A stretch of 64,000 nucleotides of DNA from CAVVUF01 sp963751425 (GCA_963751425.1 CAVVUF010000002.1:1178001-1242000); one strand, 5' to 3'. Shown: positions 10,830-21,420, numbered from the stretch's first letter. A program made the numbers and translations. Notes: generated by a model from the letters alone, not told the origin.

Positions 10830-13800
10830 ATGATAGAAATGTCTATCCAATGTCCAAATTGCGGCTTTGAAAACCCGGCTGGGATGAATTTCTGCGGCAT
10901 GTGCGGTGAGCGGATCGTGCAAGTCTGCGCCAATTGTGGCGCTTCGAACCCAATCTCATTTCGTTTTTGTGGGAAGTGCGGTACACCTTTCTCCGCTGGA
11001 GAAGTGAGTGCAGCGGAGAGGCTTGCCCCAGAAGCGACCAGCTCTGTTCCAGGGCCAACTAATGGCCTGGTTTCTGAAGCAGGAAAAGTAGTGTTCGCTA
11101 ACCCGCCGCGCCTGGATGGGGAACGCAAGGTGGTGACGGTGGTCATGACCGATGTGACGAGCTCCACGAACCTACTGGAGCAAGTGGGCAACGAGACCTG
11201 GGTGGAGCTGATGAACCAGGTTTTATATATTCAGGAGCGAGAGGTCGAGCGCTTTGGCGGAAAGGTGGACCAGTTCCGCGGTGACGGGTTGGTAGCCTTC
11301 TTCGGCGCGGGTGTAGCCCACGAGGACGACCCCGAGCGTGCCATCCTGGCAGGGCTCTCCATGCACCCGGCTGTGCAAGATTACCTGGAAAAACGGACTG
11401 GTTTACAAGGGATTGCCCTCCAGCTGCGCGTGGGGATCAATACCGGTGAAGTGATCTTGATGGATGGCGTTGGAGATCATCACGGCGAAGATACCGCTAT
11501 GGGAGCGGCGATCTCGGTCGCTTCGCGCATGGAGACTTCGGCTGAGCCGGGGACGGTCTTGGTCAGCGAGTATACATACCAATTGGTAGCAGGATCGTTT
11601 ACCTGGAAGACGTTTGGGGAGATCATGGTCAAAGGTGTCAGCCAGCCCATCGCGGTTTACCGGCCGCTTGCTCCCCTGGCAAGGGAGGCGAACCAGCTCT
11701 ATATCCTTGGCTCTCTGGAAACCGCCATCCCGATGATCGGACGGGAATACGAATTTGACGTTTTGCGGAAAGCCATTGAAGGCCTCTACGAGGATCGCGG
11801 GGCGCTGGTGCTGATGAGTGGTGAGGCTGGGATTGGGAAATCCTTTTTAATCAACGAAGCGCATCACTATTACTTGCGCCAGGGGGCTATTCTGGCTGCT
11901 TCGAAAGAAAGCACGGAAGGACCGGATACCTCTTTGGCCTGGCTGCAAGGGCGCTGCCGTTCCTATTACTCTGAATCACCCTTCTCGGTGTGGAATGATC
12001 TCTTGCAGAACTGGCTGGGGAATTATGCTCCTGATTCGGTTGAGGCGATGCAGGAGGGGTTGTACCGTGAATTTTCCACCTTGTTTGGCGATCAGGTTGG
12101 CGATTATTACCCATACCTGGCAACCATTCTATCCTTGCCGCTCGAAGATGTGTATGCAGAGAAAGTCAAGCACCTCGGCGCGGAGGGATTGCAGCGCCAG
12201 TTTTTTCGCACCATCCGCAGCTGGCTGGCAGCCAGGGCGGCGATCAAGCCAATCGTCATCGTTCTTTCGGATATGCAGTGGGCTGATTCGACCTCAATGG
12301 AATTGCTGAAGCACTGTTTGCCTTTGACGGACGACGCACCCGTACTTTGGGTGCTCACCTACCGTCCAGACCGGGCTTCACCAGCCTGGGAGTTCCAGCA
12401 TTATGTGGAGACGCAGTACCCACACCGCTTGACCATGCTTGAGTTAGCTCCCTTAGATTACGCGCAGTGCCAATCCTTTATCACTACCATTTTTGGAAAG
12501 CAGGCTTTACCCGAAGAGACCCAGCTGCTGATTTATAGAAACTCTGAAGGAAACCCTTACTATATCCTCGAGCTGCTGCGCTCGCTCATTGAAAATGGCT
12601 CGCTTGTCCATGACAGTGAGAGCGGATGCTGGAAGATGGCCTCTGCGTTGACAAATTTAAATGTACCTGCCAGCCTGCATGGTTTGCTCCAGGCGCGCAT
12701 TGATGGTTTGCGGACGGATGAGCGCCATGTACTGCAGCTCGCTTCGGTGATCGGGACGACCTTTTGGTTCAATGTGCTCGAGTCCCTGGTTGCGCCTGCT
12801 TTTCCCTTAAAGCAGCACCTGTCTGCTTTGCAGCGCGCGAACCTGGTCTTCGAGCGCGGCCGTGTGCAGCAGCTCGGTATGGAGTATTCATTTAATACTA
12901 AGCTGGTGCGAGATGCCGCTTATGAAGGACTCTTGAGCACACAGCTCAGCGCTTATCATCTGCTGGTTGCGGAGTATTTTGAGCAGGAATTAGATCCTTT
13001 GCTCCAGAAGCAATATGAAGGGTTCATCGCCTTTCATTACCGGAGGGCGGGAAATCCTAATAAAGAGCTGTTCTACACCATGCGCGCTGCTGAAAGGGCA
13101 ATTGAAGTGTACGCGAATGCAGAGGCGCTCGATCACTGCCAGCGTGCCCTGATGTTATTGGATGAGATGGATGACAGATCCAAGAATGATGATGCACGCT
13201 ATGTGATCCTGACCCAGCGGTTCGAAGTCCTGAAGATGCGCCATCTTTTGTATTATGTGCTGGGAAATATGGAGGCTGGAGATGCCGACGCCAAGGCCCT
13301 CCTCGCCTTGGCAGAAAAAATGAAGGATGACCCTGCCTGGCTGGTGGATGCGTTATTGGTACAACCCGAAGTGCGTCGTTTTGAGAGCAAGGACACACTC
13401 GATCAGGGATCCGCTTTGGCAGAGCAGGCATTAGCCCTGGCATTACAGCTTGGCGATAAACATCGCGAAATGAACAGCCTGATGGCCATCGGCAGCCTGC
13501 AGTTGGTCAAACAGGATCACCGCTGGCAGGAGACCTGGGATAAAGCCCTGGAATTGAGCCGCGCCTTGGGCGATACCCGGGCTGAGGCTAACCTTTTAAT
13601 CGCAATTGGCTCTGCCTATGGGATCGACAGCCTTGACCGAAATATGGAATACCTGCAGGCGGCGATGAAGGTCTCGCAGAAATTGGATGATAAGCGCACC
13701 GAGCTGCGCCTCTTGGGCGTGTTCGGTGACCAGTTTGAGCGCAATGGCGATTATTACCGCTGGTTGACAGAGTTCGAACAGCCTCGCCTCGCCATCAGCC

Positions 13801-14552
13801 GCCAAATTGGGGATCGCATCGAAGAAGGATTTGCACTAATGCACTGCGGGCAGATCAGAGCCCTCTACCTGGGAGATTATTCGGCTGGCCTGGTTGAAGT
13901 GGAAGAATCGCTCCGGATCACTGAGAACCTGACTTCCAGGCTGTATCCTCTGCTCAGGCTTACGCAAATCCAGGTAGAGATGGGGAAATATGATGACGCC
14001 TTGACAAACCTGGAAGTGGCGCGTCCGATCTCGGAGCAGGCAGTCAATTATATTGGCAGAGCAGGTTATTCCCTGGTGGCTTCGATTCTTTTCAATACAA
14101 TCGGCGGGGAAGAAAATTTCACTAGAGTTGTTGACATTACCAACCAGGTATTTGAGTTGGTGAACAGCGAGAAGGTATCTCGCCAGTATGCGATTGGCGC
14201 GGCATGCTCAGCCAGTATTGCTCACCTGGGGTTGGCTGCCCTGAGCGAAGCTGAAAGCGTTCGGGAGGATCAGCTGCGGCAGGCAATTGATAGCTCACAG
14301 CACTCTCTGGATCTTTTCAACCAATTCGGTTTCTTGCAGATCATCGAATGCAGCGCTGAAGAAATATTCTACCGGCACAGCCAGGCTTTAGCTGCCAACC
14401 ACCGTAAAGTGGAAGCCAGGGAAATGGTGGAGCGCAGCTATGGCGAGATGATGCGTAAGTATGAAATGATCCCAGCCTCCAGCCCTTACCGTAAGACTTT
14501 CTTGGAGATTCACCTGCATCGCCAGATCAGCCAGGCAGCCGCTTTACCTTAA
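10830..14552 (+). CDS. Zinc-ribbon / class III cyclase-like / AAA ATPase / TPR giant regulator
   Basis: 1240 residues, uninterrupted. Residues about 7-58: two zinc ribbons (CPNCGFENPAGMNFCGMCG and CANCGASNPISFRFCGKCG). Residues 95-285: nucleotide cyclase homology domain (ERKVVTVVMTDVTSSTNLLE, FRGDGLVAFFGA). Residues 305-620: AAA/STAND-type ATPase with Walker A GEAGIGKS and Walker B VIVLSDMQWAD. The rest: helical TPR-like repeats. The cyclase domain looks degenerate: the transition-state Asn is Ser in AISVASRME, the usual Gly-Asp before it is Gly-Ala, and the Lys position before GDG is Gln. It may act as a ligand-sensing or scaffold domain. A TATAAT at 10826-10831 overlaps the first ATG, so the ATG at 10839 is a possible alternative, even leaderless, start. 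It stands alone, divergent from the two small genes upstream. Confidence 0.85.
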   Translation: MIEMSIQCPNCGFENPAGMNFCGMCGERIVQVCANCGASNPISFRFCGKCGTPFSAGEVSAAERLAPEATSSVPGPTNGLVSEAGKVVFANPPRLDGERKVVTVVMTDVTSSTNLLEQVGNETWVELMNQVLYIQEREVERFGGKVDQFRGDGLVAFFGAGVAHEDDPERAILAGLSMHPAVQDYLEKRTGLQGIALQLRVGINTGEVILMDGVGDHHGEDTAMGAAISVASRMETSAEPGTVLVSEYTYQLVAGSFTWKTFGEIMVKGVSQPIAVYRPLAPLAREANQLYILGSLETAIPMIGREYEFDVLRKAIEGLYEDRGALVLMSGEAGIGKSFLINEAHHYYLRQGAILAASKESTEGPDTSLAWLQGRCRSYYSESPFSVWNDLLQNWLGNYAPDSVEAMQEGLYREFSTLFGDQVGDYYPYLATILSLPLEDVYAEKVKHLGAEGLQRQFFRTIRSWLAARAAIKPIVIVLSDMQWADSTSMELLKHCLPLTDDAPVLWVLTYRPDRASPAWEFQHYVETQYPHRLTMLELAPLDYAQCQSFITTIFGKQALPEETQLLIYRNSEGNPYYILELLRSLIENGSLVHDSESGCWKMASALTNLNVPASLHGLLQARIDGLRTDERHVLQLASVIGTTFWFNVLESLVAPAFPLKQHLSALQRANLVFERGRVQQLGMEYSFNTKLVRDAAYEGLLSTQLSAYHLLVAEYFEQELDPLLQKQYEGFIAFHYRRAGNPNKELFYTMRAAERAIEVYANAEALDHCQRALMLLDEMDDRSKNDDARYVILTQRFEVLKMRHLLYYVLGNMEAGDADAKALLALAEKMKDDPAWLVDALLVQPEVRRFESKDTLDQGSALAEQALALALQLGDKHREMNSLMAIGSLQLVKQDHRWQETWDKALELSRALGDTRAEANLLIAIGSAYGIDSLDRNMEYLQAAMKVSQKLDDKRTELRLLGVFGDQFERNGDYYRWLTEFEQPRLAISRQIGDRIEEGFALMHCGQIRALYLGDYSAGLVEVEESLRITENLTSRLYPLLRLTQIQVEMGKYDDALTNLEVARPISEQAVNYIGRAGYSLVASILFNTIGGEENFTRVVDITNQVFELVNSEKVSRQYAIGAACSASIAHLGLAALSEAESVREDQLRQAIDSSQHSLDLFNQFGFLQIIECSAEEIFYRHSQALAANHRKVEAREMVERSYGEMMRKYEMIPASSPYRKTFLEIHLHRQISQAAALP

Positions 14553-14555
14553 TTT

Positions 14556-15479
14556 TTATCCAGACCGGGCATACTCAATTAATTCATTGAGTGGACAGGT
14601 TGCCAGGCCAATCACGTGGTCGGCGCCTCCATAAAACACATACACAGTTCCATCCACAACTGGATTGGCACAGGAGAAGACTACCCGCGGCACATCCCCA
14701 CGCATTTCCCATATCTCTTCCGGCCAGAAGATGGGCTCCTTGGGGCGGTGGATGATTTTGGTCGGGTCGTCTAAATCTAACAAGATTACGCCCAGGCGGT
14801 AGGTGGACTGCTTGTCATAGGCGTGGTTGATGCATACCCAGCCGTAAGGGGTCTCGATGGGTACTCCGTTGCTGCCGACGCTGTGATTGTCCCACCAATT
14901 TTCCTCTCGCGGACTGTAGATGGGCGCCATATCCGCTTCCTTCCAGGTCTCCAGATCGGTGGAATAGGCGATCCACACATGCGGTCTGCGGCGGTGAAAG
15001 GCCGCAAACTGTCCATGGATCTTGCGCGGAAAGAGCACGTGATCTTTATTATCTTCTCCATGCACAATCGCTCCCACAGACTTCCAGGTTAACAGGTTTT
15101 CGCTGGAGGCGATCACGGGGGTGATGCCGCCACCGAAGAAAGTGTAAGACTCACCCTTGTTGAAAGCTTCCCGTCCATAGGCGGTGTAGGTCATGTAAAA
15201 GCGGCCTTCGATTTCCACGACGCGCGCATCTTCAACGCCGCGTGAGTCGCTTCCATCACTCGGCGCCAGGACGGGCTGGCGCATCCGGTTCCAGTGCACC
15301 CCATCAGGGCTGGTAGCGTAACCGATCCGGCTAACCCAATCCAATCCCTGGGCGCGGTAATACATGTGGAAGAGACCTTGATGGTAAAGGACACCTGGGT
15401 TAAAAACGTTATAACATTCCCAGTCCGAGGTAGGGTCAGGCATAAGGATAGGATTGACAGAATGCCTTTGCAGTTTCAT
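14556..15479 (-). CDS. GH130-family glycoside phosphorylase/hydrolase
   Basis: 307 residues, cytoplasmic (no signal). The fold is the five-bladed propeller family that includes beta-1,4-mannosyl phosphorylases. Family landmarks are NPGVLYHQGLFHMYYRA, GVEDARVVEIEGRFYMTYTA with the acidic proton donor Asp in 'EDAR', and HSVGSNGVPIETPYGWV, and VFSCANPVVDGTVYVFYGGAD near the end. The family normally splits beta-mannosides with phosphate; the exact substrate is not readable. The start is fixed by GGAGGT, located inside the last codons of the upstream aldo/keto reductase (4-base gap). The pair therefore is an operon. Confidence 0.85.
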   Translation of the reverse strand: MKLQRHSVNPILMPDPTSDWECYNVFNPGVLYHQGLFHMYYRAQGLDWVSRIGYATSPDGVHWNRMRQPVLAPSDGSDSRGVEDARVVEIEGRFYMTYTAYGREAFNKGESYTFFGGGITPVIASSENLLTWKSVGAIVHGEDNKDHVLFPRKIHGQFAAFHRRRPHVWIAYSTDLETWKEADMAPIYSPREENWWDNHSVGSNGVPIETPYGWVCINHAYDKQSTYRLGVILLDLDDPTKIIHRPKEPIFWPEEIWEMRGDVPRVVFSCANPVVDGTVYVFYGGADHVIGLATCPLNELIEYARSG

Positions 15480-15483
15480 TTGA

Positions 15484-16431
15484 CTAACCTCCAGCTTTGT
15501 CTAGGCGGTCCATATCTGAAGGAGTAAGGTTAATCTCCAATGCTTCCAGGTTCTCGGTTAACTGGGCCTCGGTGCTGGCGGCGATCAAAGGCAGCACTGA
15601 GGGATTCCCGTGCAGCATCCAGGCCAGGATCGCTTGATTGACCGTGCAACCTTTTTCTTCTGCTACAGCTCTCAAGTTTCTCATCCGGGCTTGAGAATCG
15701 GCTCCGGCATATTGTTCACCAATCTCTCGATCTGAGCGTGTATAACCGCCGCTTAAGAGCGCAGAATAAGCCAACAGGGTAATCCTCCGATTCCGGCAGT
15801 AATCAAAAAGATCTTCGTTCGCCGCTAACTGGGGAGAAAAACTGGCGCCCGGTTTTGGGCGGAGATAGGTATGCCTTTGTTGAACGCAGCAGTATTCACT
15901 CCACCCATGGTTCGCGCTGGTCCAGCGTGCTTCTTCCAACCGCCAGGCGGTGAAATTGCTGGCGCCGATAAAGCGTACTTTTCCAGCTTTTACCAGTTTT
16001 TCAAATGCTCCTAAGGTTTCTTCCACCGGCGTGCTGCGGTCATCGGTATGGGCATAATAAAGGTCGATGGCTTCGCAGCCCAGGAGCTGAAGGCTTTTCT
16101 CGCATTCGCTCTCGATCCAGCCAGCACTGAGGCTGCGCGGCACTCCCAATGGGGGGATTTCGAACCCGACCTTGGAAGCAATGAACAACTTTGACCGATT
16201 TTTCCGGCTTTTCATCCAGCGACCCAAAAGTGCCTCGCTTTCACGGCCTTTGAAACCTTTCACCCAATGGGCGTAGATATTCGCCGTGTCGATGAAGGAT
16301 CCTCCAGCCTCGACATACTGGTCCAACAATCGAAAAGAGGTCGCTTCGTCATTTCGGGTGCCAAAATACATGGCTCCCAGGCATAAAGCGCTGACCTGTA
16401 CCCCGGTATTCCCTAAAAGCACTGTTTTCAT
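15484..16431 (-). CDS. Aldo/keto reductase
   Basis: 315 residues, NADPH-dependent oxidoreductase of the TIM-barrel aldo/keto reductase family. The catalytic tetrad is visible: Asp and Tyr in FIDTANIYAH, Lys in FIASKVGF and His in LYYAHTDD. The ATG at 16431 follows AAGGGC and gives the standard N-terminus MKTVLLGNTGVQVSALCLG. It is the first gene of the unit with GH130, which suggests work on a sugar or sugar lactone (inference). It diverges from the GH13 operon; the 196-base gap between them presumably holds both promoters. Confidence 0.88.
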   Translation of the reverse strand: MKTVLLGNTGVQVSALCLGAMYFGTRNDEATSFRLLDQYVEAGGSFIDTANIYAHWVKGFKGRESEALLGRWMKSRKNRSKLFIASKVGFEIPPLGVPRSLSAGWIESECEKSLQLLGCEAIDLYYAHTDDRSTPVEETLGAFEKLVKAGKVRFIGASNFTAWRLEEARWTSANHGWSEYCCVQQRHTYLRPKPGASFSPQLAANEDLFDYCRNRRITLLAYSALLSGGYTRSDREIGEQYAGADSQARMRNLRAVAEEKGCTVNQAILAWMLHGNPSVLPLIAASTEAQLTENLEALEINLTPSDMDRLDKAGG

Positions 16432-16627
16432 ATTAGCCCTTCTTTCCAACTCGATAATCAGGTGATAGTAGTTTGGATGATACGTATGTGCACAAGTATA
16501 ATAGCACTTCATTGTTTTTGGTGTAAAGCAATCCTCGGCGCTGAATCCTCCAATCTTTCAGTGTTATACTTACCTCAGCAAAAATAGCCATATTTTGTGT
16601 ACTGGTAAAGGATGCTGAAAGAGCCGC

Positions 16628-18347
16628 ATGAATATTAATCAAAAATCTTCATCTTATTTTTTAAAACATCTTTTCTCACTCTCTTGCTTGTTCCTTACCA
16701 TCGTTTTTCTTCTTTCAGCCTGTTCTGTAAGGCCGACTCCAATCCCGGTAGCCCCTATCACTGGATTACCTCAAGGTACGGATAGTTATCCCTGGTGGAA
16801 CGATACAGTGTTTTATGAAATCTTCGTACGTTCCTACGCGGATAGCAATGGAGATGGGATCGGCGATATTAATGGATTGATCAGTAAATTGGATTATTTG
16901 AACGATGGAAAGCCTGAGTCAACGACTGACCTGGGAGTCACGGGGCTTTGGCTGATGCCAGTCTCCCCTTCACCTTCCTATCATGGCTATGATGTCACAG
17001 ATTATTATGCGATCAATCCACAATATGGCACATTAGACGATTTCAAACGCTTGCTCGATGAAGCCCATAAGCGGGGTATCCGGGTTATCGTCGACTTGGT
17101 GATGAACCATACTTCCGTAAGCCACCCCTGGTTCCAGGAATCCACTGATCCTGCTTCTCCACGCCGGAATTGGTATATTTGGTCAGAGGCTAACCCGGGG
17201 TACAATGGCCCCTGGGGAGAAGAAGTCTGGCATCCCAATGGTAAGAGCTATTATTATGGGATCTTTGAGCAGGGAATGCCCGACTTGAACTATACTAATC
17301 CGGAAGTCAGGACAGAGATGGAAAAGGTTGCCAGGTTCTGGTTAGATGATGTTGGAGTGGATGGCTTCCGGTTGGATGCTGCCAAGCATATAGTCGAAGA
17401 GGGGCAGGTACAGGAGAATACGGAAGCCAATCACACCTGGTGGGAGGAATTTCGGAAGGTTTTTAAAGCAACTAATCCCCAATCTTTGGCAGTGGGTGAA
17501 GTTTGGTCATCGACCGACCAGGTTGCCAAATACCTGGAAGGTGACGAGCTGGACCTGGCCTTCAACTTCGACCTGGCAGAAGCGGTTCTGAAGGGTGTTT
17601 CGGGCGAGAGCGCATTCACGATTCGCACCACGATCGATTCGAGCAGTCGAACCATTCCTCCCAGCCAATTTGCCACCTTCCTCACCAATCATGATCAAAA
17701 TCGCACCATGTCTCGCTTAGGTGAGGATGTTGAAAAAGCCAAGGTGGCAGCATCGTCCTTGTTGACATTACCTGGAGCACCCTTCATTTATTATGGCGAG
17801 GAAATTGGTATGACAGGTGTGAAACCAGATGAAAATCTGCGCAGCCCGATGCAGTGGTCGGCGGATGCTAACGCTGGATTCACAACTGCTGAATTCCCGT
17901 GGAGGCTGGTCCACGATGATTATCAGACGGTCAATGTCGCGGCTCAAACCGAGGCTCCAAACTCCTTGCTCTCCCGTTACCGGAATCTGGTTCAACTGCG
18001 CAATGAACATGCTGCCATGCGAGTGGGCGAGTACGTGCCTGTCGAATTGAACGCGAGCCAAATCCTGGCTTTCTTGCGGGTCTCTAAAGATGAGACAGTT
18101 CTGGTAATCCACAACCTGGGGAAGGAGCCTCTCAGCGAATATGGCTTGACCTTAAACGCGAGGTCCTTTATCTGGAGAATATCGAGCTGTGCCGTTATTC
18201 GGCGCACAATTCTTGGATAAAAAGGACCAACTCCTGGCACCGGTGATCTCCTCTGATGGCGGTTTTGAGAATTATATGCCCTTGCCGGAGGGTGTGTCTT
18301 TACCGGCATATGCCAGCCTGGTTATTCAGCTACAAGAGGTGAAATAG
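16628..18347 (+). CDS. GH13 alpha-amylase family lipoprotein
   Basis: About 570 residues. The N-terminus is a lipoprotein signal ending in the lipobox LLSAC (residue 31), so it should be anchored outside the membrane. Catalytic residues are in place: Asp nucleophile in DGFRLDAAKH, Glu acid/base in AVGEVWSS, and Asp in FLTNHDQNR. The opening WWNDTVFYEIFVRSYADSNG and DLGVTGLWLMP are typical of oligo-1,6-glucosidase/alpha-amylase-like GH13. Near 18165 the frame shifts; the other frame gives the C-terminal beta domain and stops at 18347, four bases before the binding protein gene. It probably degrades alpha-glucans outside the cell. Confidence 0.88.
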
Positions 18348-18350
18348 GGA

Positions 18351-19994
18351 ATGCAGAAAAAGCCCTGTTTCTGGTTTGTAATCCTGTTGGTAATTGTTTC
18401 GAGCGCTTCTGGTTGTAAGCGGACACCTTCACCCGCCGCTCAGCCAACCCAGCTCTTCCCTGCCGCAACGCAAAAGACGACTCAAACCAATACCCCCACG
18501 CTTCCCCCATCTCGTGAGCTCCCATCCACTACGCCGACCCCCGTTCAGCTCAGATCGTCGCCCACTTCTCCAGCCCCTGCACTTGAAGACACGCCTACTC
18601 CTTCTGGGGCTTATCCGGGGCCTCAAGATCAACCTGGTGCAAATGCATACCCTGTACCGATAGATCAGTCTGGTGCAGATGTATACCCAGCACCTCAGCA
18701 GGGAGAAGGGATGCAAATCTTTACCCAAACTCCAACGCTGGCCTCTGGTACGGTTCAAGCGACCGCCATGGTCAGCCCCACGCCGACGTCAGGGCTGACC
18801 GCCACCGAGCATGTACCACAGCCCTTTGGCCTGGAGGTTACCCCTTCAGCAGGTAAGATTAGCATTTACCATTCTTGGACGGGTTCAAAATTTGATGCTT
18901 TGATGCAGATTATCCAAAGCTTTCAGGAGTCTTATCCTAATATTACTTTCGATCTGACCTATATTCCCCAGTCAGATCTACGGGAACGTTATACGCAGGT
19001 TGCTTATAACGGAGCGGGCCCTGACCTCTTGTTGGGGTCTTCGGATTGGCGTTCTGCCCTTTCCAGCCAGGAACTGGCAGAAGATCTAACCCCTTATATC
19101 TCTGCATCTTTCCGAGAAATATTCAACCCGGTTGCTATGCAGACCGGGCAATACAAAGGGCTCCAAGCCTGCCTGCCTTATGATCTAAGAGGGGTTCTTT
19201 TATATCGGAATAAATCGCTAGTCCCTGAATCACCCAAGTCCTTCGAGCAATTGGTTACCCTGGCTCAAACGGTAAGTGGAGTAGGAACCCTGGGCGTGTA
19301 TTTTGAGGGAGGCAGCTATTTCTCTCTAGGTAATTTAGCTGGGCTTGGCGGACAGCTTCTCGATCGCGATGCAAACCCTCTATTTGATCGAGACCAATAC
19401 CGCGTTGCCTTGTCCTGGATGAATCTATTGAAGGTGATGAAACAAACTGGAGCCCTGGAATTGAACGGTGACAAGGATTTGCAGCTTTTTAAAGATGGCA
19501 AATCTGGATTCCTCATAGAAGGAAGCTGGAATAAAGATGCGCTCGCCCAGGCAATTGGTCCAAAAAACCTTGTTATCGACCCGTGGCCTTCTTATCAAGG
19601 TGGTCATCTTTCAGGCTATGTCCAGTCTGACTGTATGTATCTGAACTCCAATACCCGTGAGCTTTCAACGCTGGATCATCAAGCTGCCTTAAAATTTATG
19701 GGATATTTTCTCACTTCCCCGATGCAGAACCGGTTAGCTGAAGCCGGCATCATCCCAACTCTGATCAATGCGCAGCCCTCGGACCCACTTACACGCCAGG
19801 CGATGCTCGCTTTCCAGGGTGGAACAGCGTATCCTGCTGAATTTGACGAAACGATTCGCCAGGTCTATTTTACTGCCCTGGACGGGGCGGTAGCAGAGGT
19901 TATGGATCAGGGGAAGGATCCACAAGCTGCCTTAAAAGCGGCCTTTGAGGCAATCCAGAAGCGGTTGAGTGAAATTCGGTCTGGCAGTCAATGA
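18351..19994 (+). CDS. Sugar-binding lipoprotein (extracellular solute-binding family 1) with long Thr/Pro linker
   Basis: 547 residues. A signal peptide ends in SSASGC, a lipobox. Residues about 25-160 are a Pro/Thr/Ser-rich linker, including an imperfect repeat (AYPGPQDQPGANAYP then VPIDQSGADVYP). From residue about 165 there is a type-1 solute-binding domain: ISIYHSWTGSKFDALMQIIQ, FDLTYIPQSDLRERY, and GPDLLLGSSDW. This family binds maltodextrins and other oligosaccharides. It lies between two GH13 genes with a 3-base spacer upstream, so alpha-glucan binding is likely (inference). No permease gene is present nearby. It must rely on a distant permease or simply hold substrate at the surface. 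Confidence 0.85.
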   Translation: MQKKPCFWFVILLVIVSSASGCKRTPSPAAQPTQLFPAATQKTTQTNTPTLPPSRELPSTTPTPVQLRSSPTSPAPALEDTPTPSGAYPGPQDQPGANAYPVPIDQSGADVYPAPQQGEGMQIFTQTPTLASGTVQATAMVSPTPTSGLTATEHVPQPFGLEVTPSAGKISIYHSWTGSKFDALMQIIQSFQESYPNITFDLTYIPQSDLRERYTQVAYNGAGPDLLLGSSDWRSALSSQELAEDLTPYISASFREIFNPVAMQTGQYKGLQACLPYDLRGVLLYRNKSLVPESPKSFEQLVTLAQTVSGVGTLGVYFEGGSYFSLGNLAGLGGQLLDRDANPLFDRDQYRVALSWMNLLKVMKQTGALELNGDKDLQLFKDGKSGFLIEGSWNKDALAQAIGPKNLVIDPWPSYQGGHLSGYVQSDCMYLNSNTRELSTLDHQAALKFMGYFLTSPMQNRLAEAGIIPTLINAQPSDPLTRQAMLAFQGGTAYPAEFDETIRQVYFTALDGAVAEVMDQGKDPQAALKAAFEAIQKRLSEIRSGSQ

Positions 19995-20013
19995 TCGAGG
20001 AGATCGTAATGTG

Positions 20014-21420
20014 ATGAGTGTACCGGATTGGGTGAATGACGCCGTTTTTTATCAAATATTTCCTGACCGTTTTGCCAATGGCGACTTGAGTAATGATCCT
20101 GCAAACGTGCAGCATTGGGGTTCTGCTCCGACGATCTGGGGCTTCCAAGGCGGTGACTTCCAAGGGATCATCCAACATTTCGATTACCTGGTTGATTTAG
20201 GGGTAAACGCGCTTTACCTGAATCCGATATTCCTGGCTTCTTCCACTCACCGTTATAACACCAGCGATTATTTCAAGGTTGACCCAAAACTTGGCGATCT
20301 GAAAACCTTCCATGCTTTCCTCGACCTGGCGCATCGTCACAGATTTCATGTGATCATCGACGGAGTCTTCAACCACTGTGGAAGAGGATTTTTTGCATTC
20401 AATGATATTTTAGAGAACCAGGAGCATTCACCGTACTTGAATTGGTTTCACGTCACGAATTTTCCTGTGGATGCCTATTCTCTGGGAGATGCACGCGATT
20501 ACCTGGCTTGGTGGAATATCAAGAGCTTGCCAAAGTTCAATACGAACAATCCAGCCGTCCGGCAGTACTTGTTGGATGTAGCGCGTTACTGGATCGAACA
20601 GGGGGTGGATGGTTGGCGTTTAGATGTGCCGAATGAAATTGATGATGATGATTTTTGGGCTGAGTTCCGATCTGTTGTTAAATCTGCTAATCCTGAAGCT
20701 TATATCCTGGGAGAGATCTGGACTGCTGATCCCCGCTGGGTGGGTGAAGGACATTTTGATGGTCTGATGAATTACCCCATCAGAGATGCTGTTTTGCGCC
20801 TTCTGCAAACGGGGACGTTGGATATTCCTCATTTTAAATCCAAGTTAGATAGCTTGCTCCAGCTTTACCCGGCAGAGAATCTGCATGCCATGTATGTACC
20901 ACTTGGCTCTCACGACACGGAACGTTTGTTATCGGTTTTGGGCGGTAATGTAAAAAAAGCGCAGCTGGCCTTCTTGTTCCAATTTGCATTCCCGGGTGCT
21001 CCCGCAATCTATTATGGTGATGAAATCGGGCTGGTTGGGGGTAAAGACCCTGAGTGCCGGGCAGCTTTTCCCTGGGATGAAAAGAACTGGGATCCTTCTC
21101 TGCGCCTATGGGTGAAGAACCTGATCACTTTGCGACGGGAAAATCCAGAACTTTGTAAAGGGGAGTTGGAGTGGGTTTGTTCCAATCCGACATCAGGCTG
21201 TTTAGCTTTCATCCGGAAATACCAGGCAGAGTGTGTATTGGTGATCATGAATCCCAGCCCAGAGACTCGTAAAACGCAAATATCTTTGAAAGAGATGGGC
21301 TGGTCGACGGAATTCCATCCATCTAGTTTGCTGAATGGTGTAGAATACTCGATAGCGCAAGATATACTTTCTATAACTCTGGAACCTTGGAGTGGAGATT
21401 GGGTTAAATGCCGACCATAA
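20014..21420 (+). CDS. GH13 neopullulanase/cyclomaltodextrinase-like enzyme
   Basis: 469 residues, no signal peptide, so probably cytoplasmic. It begins VNDAVFYQIFPDRFANGD, diagnostic of the neopullulanase/maltogenic amylase branch of GH13. Catalytic residues: Asp in DGWRLDVPNE, Glu in ILGEIWTA, Asp in GSHDTERL. The short N-terminus lacks the N domain of dimeric neopullulanases. The ATG at 20014 follows GAGGAG; an in-frame extension to 19969 lacks family similarity. It should split imported maltodextrins, completing the extracellular and intracellular steps of the operon. Confidence 0.87.
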   Translation: MSVPDWVNDAVFYQIFPDRFANGDLSNDPANVQHWGSAPTIWGFQGGDFQGIIQHFDYLVDLGVNALYLNPIFLASSTHRYNTSDYFKVDPKLGDLKTFHAFLDLAHRHRFHVIIDGVFNHCGRGFFAFNDILENQEHSPYLNWFHVTNFPVDAYSLGDARDYLAWWNIKSLPKFNTNNPAVRQYLLDVARYWIEQGVDGWRLDVPNEIDDDDFWAEFRSVVKSANPEAYILGEIWTADPRWVGEGHFDGLMNYPIRDAVLRLLQTGTLDIPHFKSKLDSLLQLYPAENLHAMYVPLGSHDTERLLSVLGGNVKKAQLAFLFQFAFPGAPAIYYGDEIGLVGGKDPECRAAFPWDEKNWDPSLRLWVKNLITLRRENPELCKGELEWVCSNPTSGCLAFIRKYQAECVLVIMNPSPETRKTQISLKEMGWSTEFHPSSLLNGVEYSIAQDILSITLEPWSGDWVKCRP

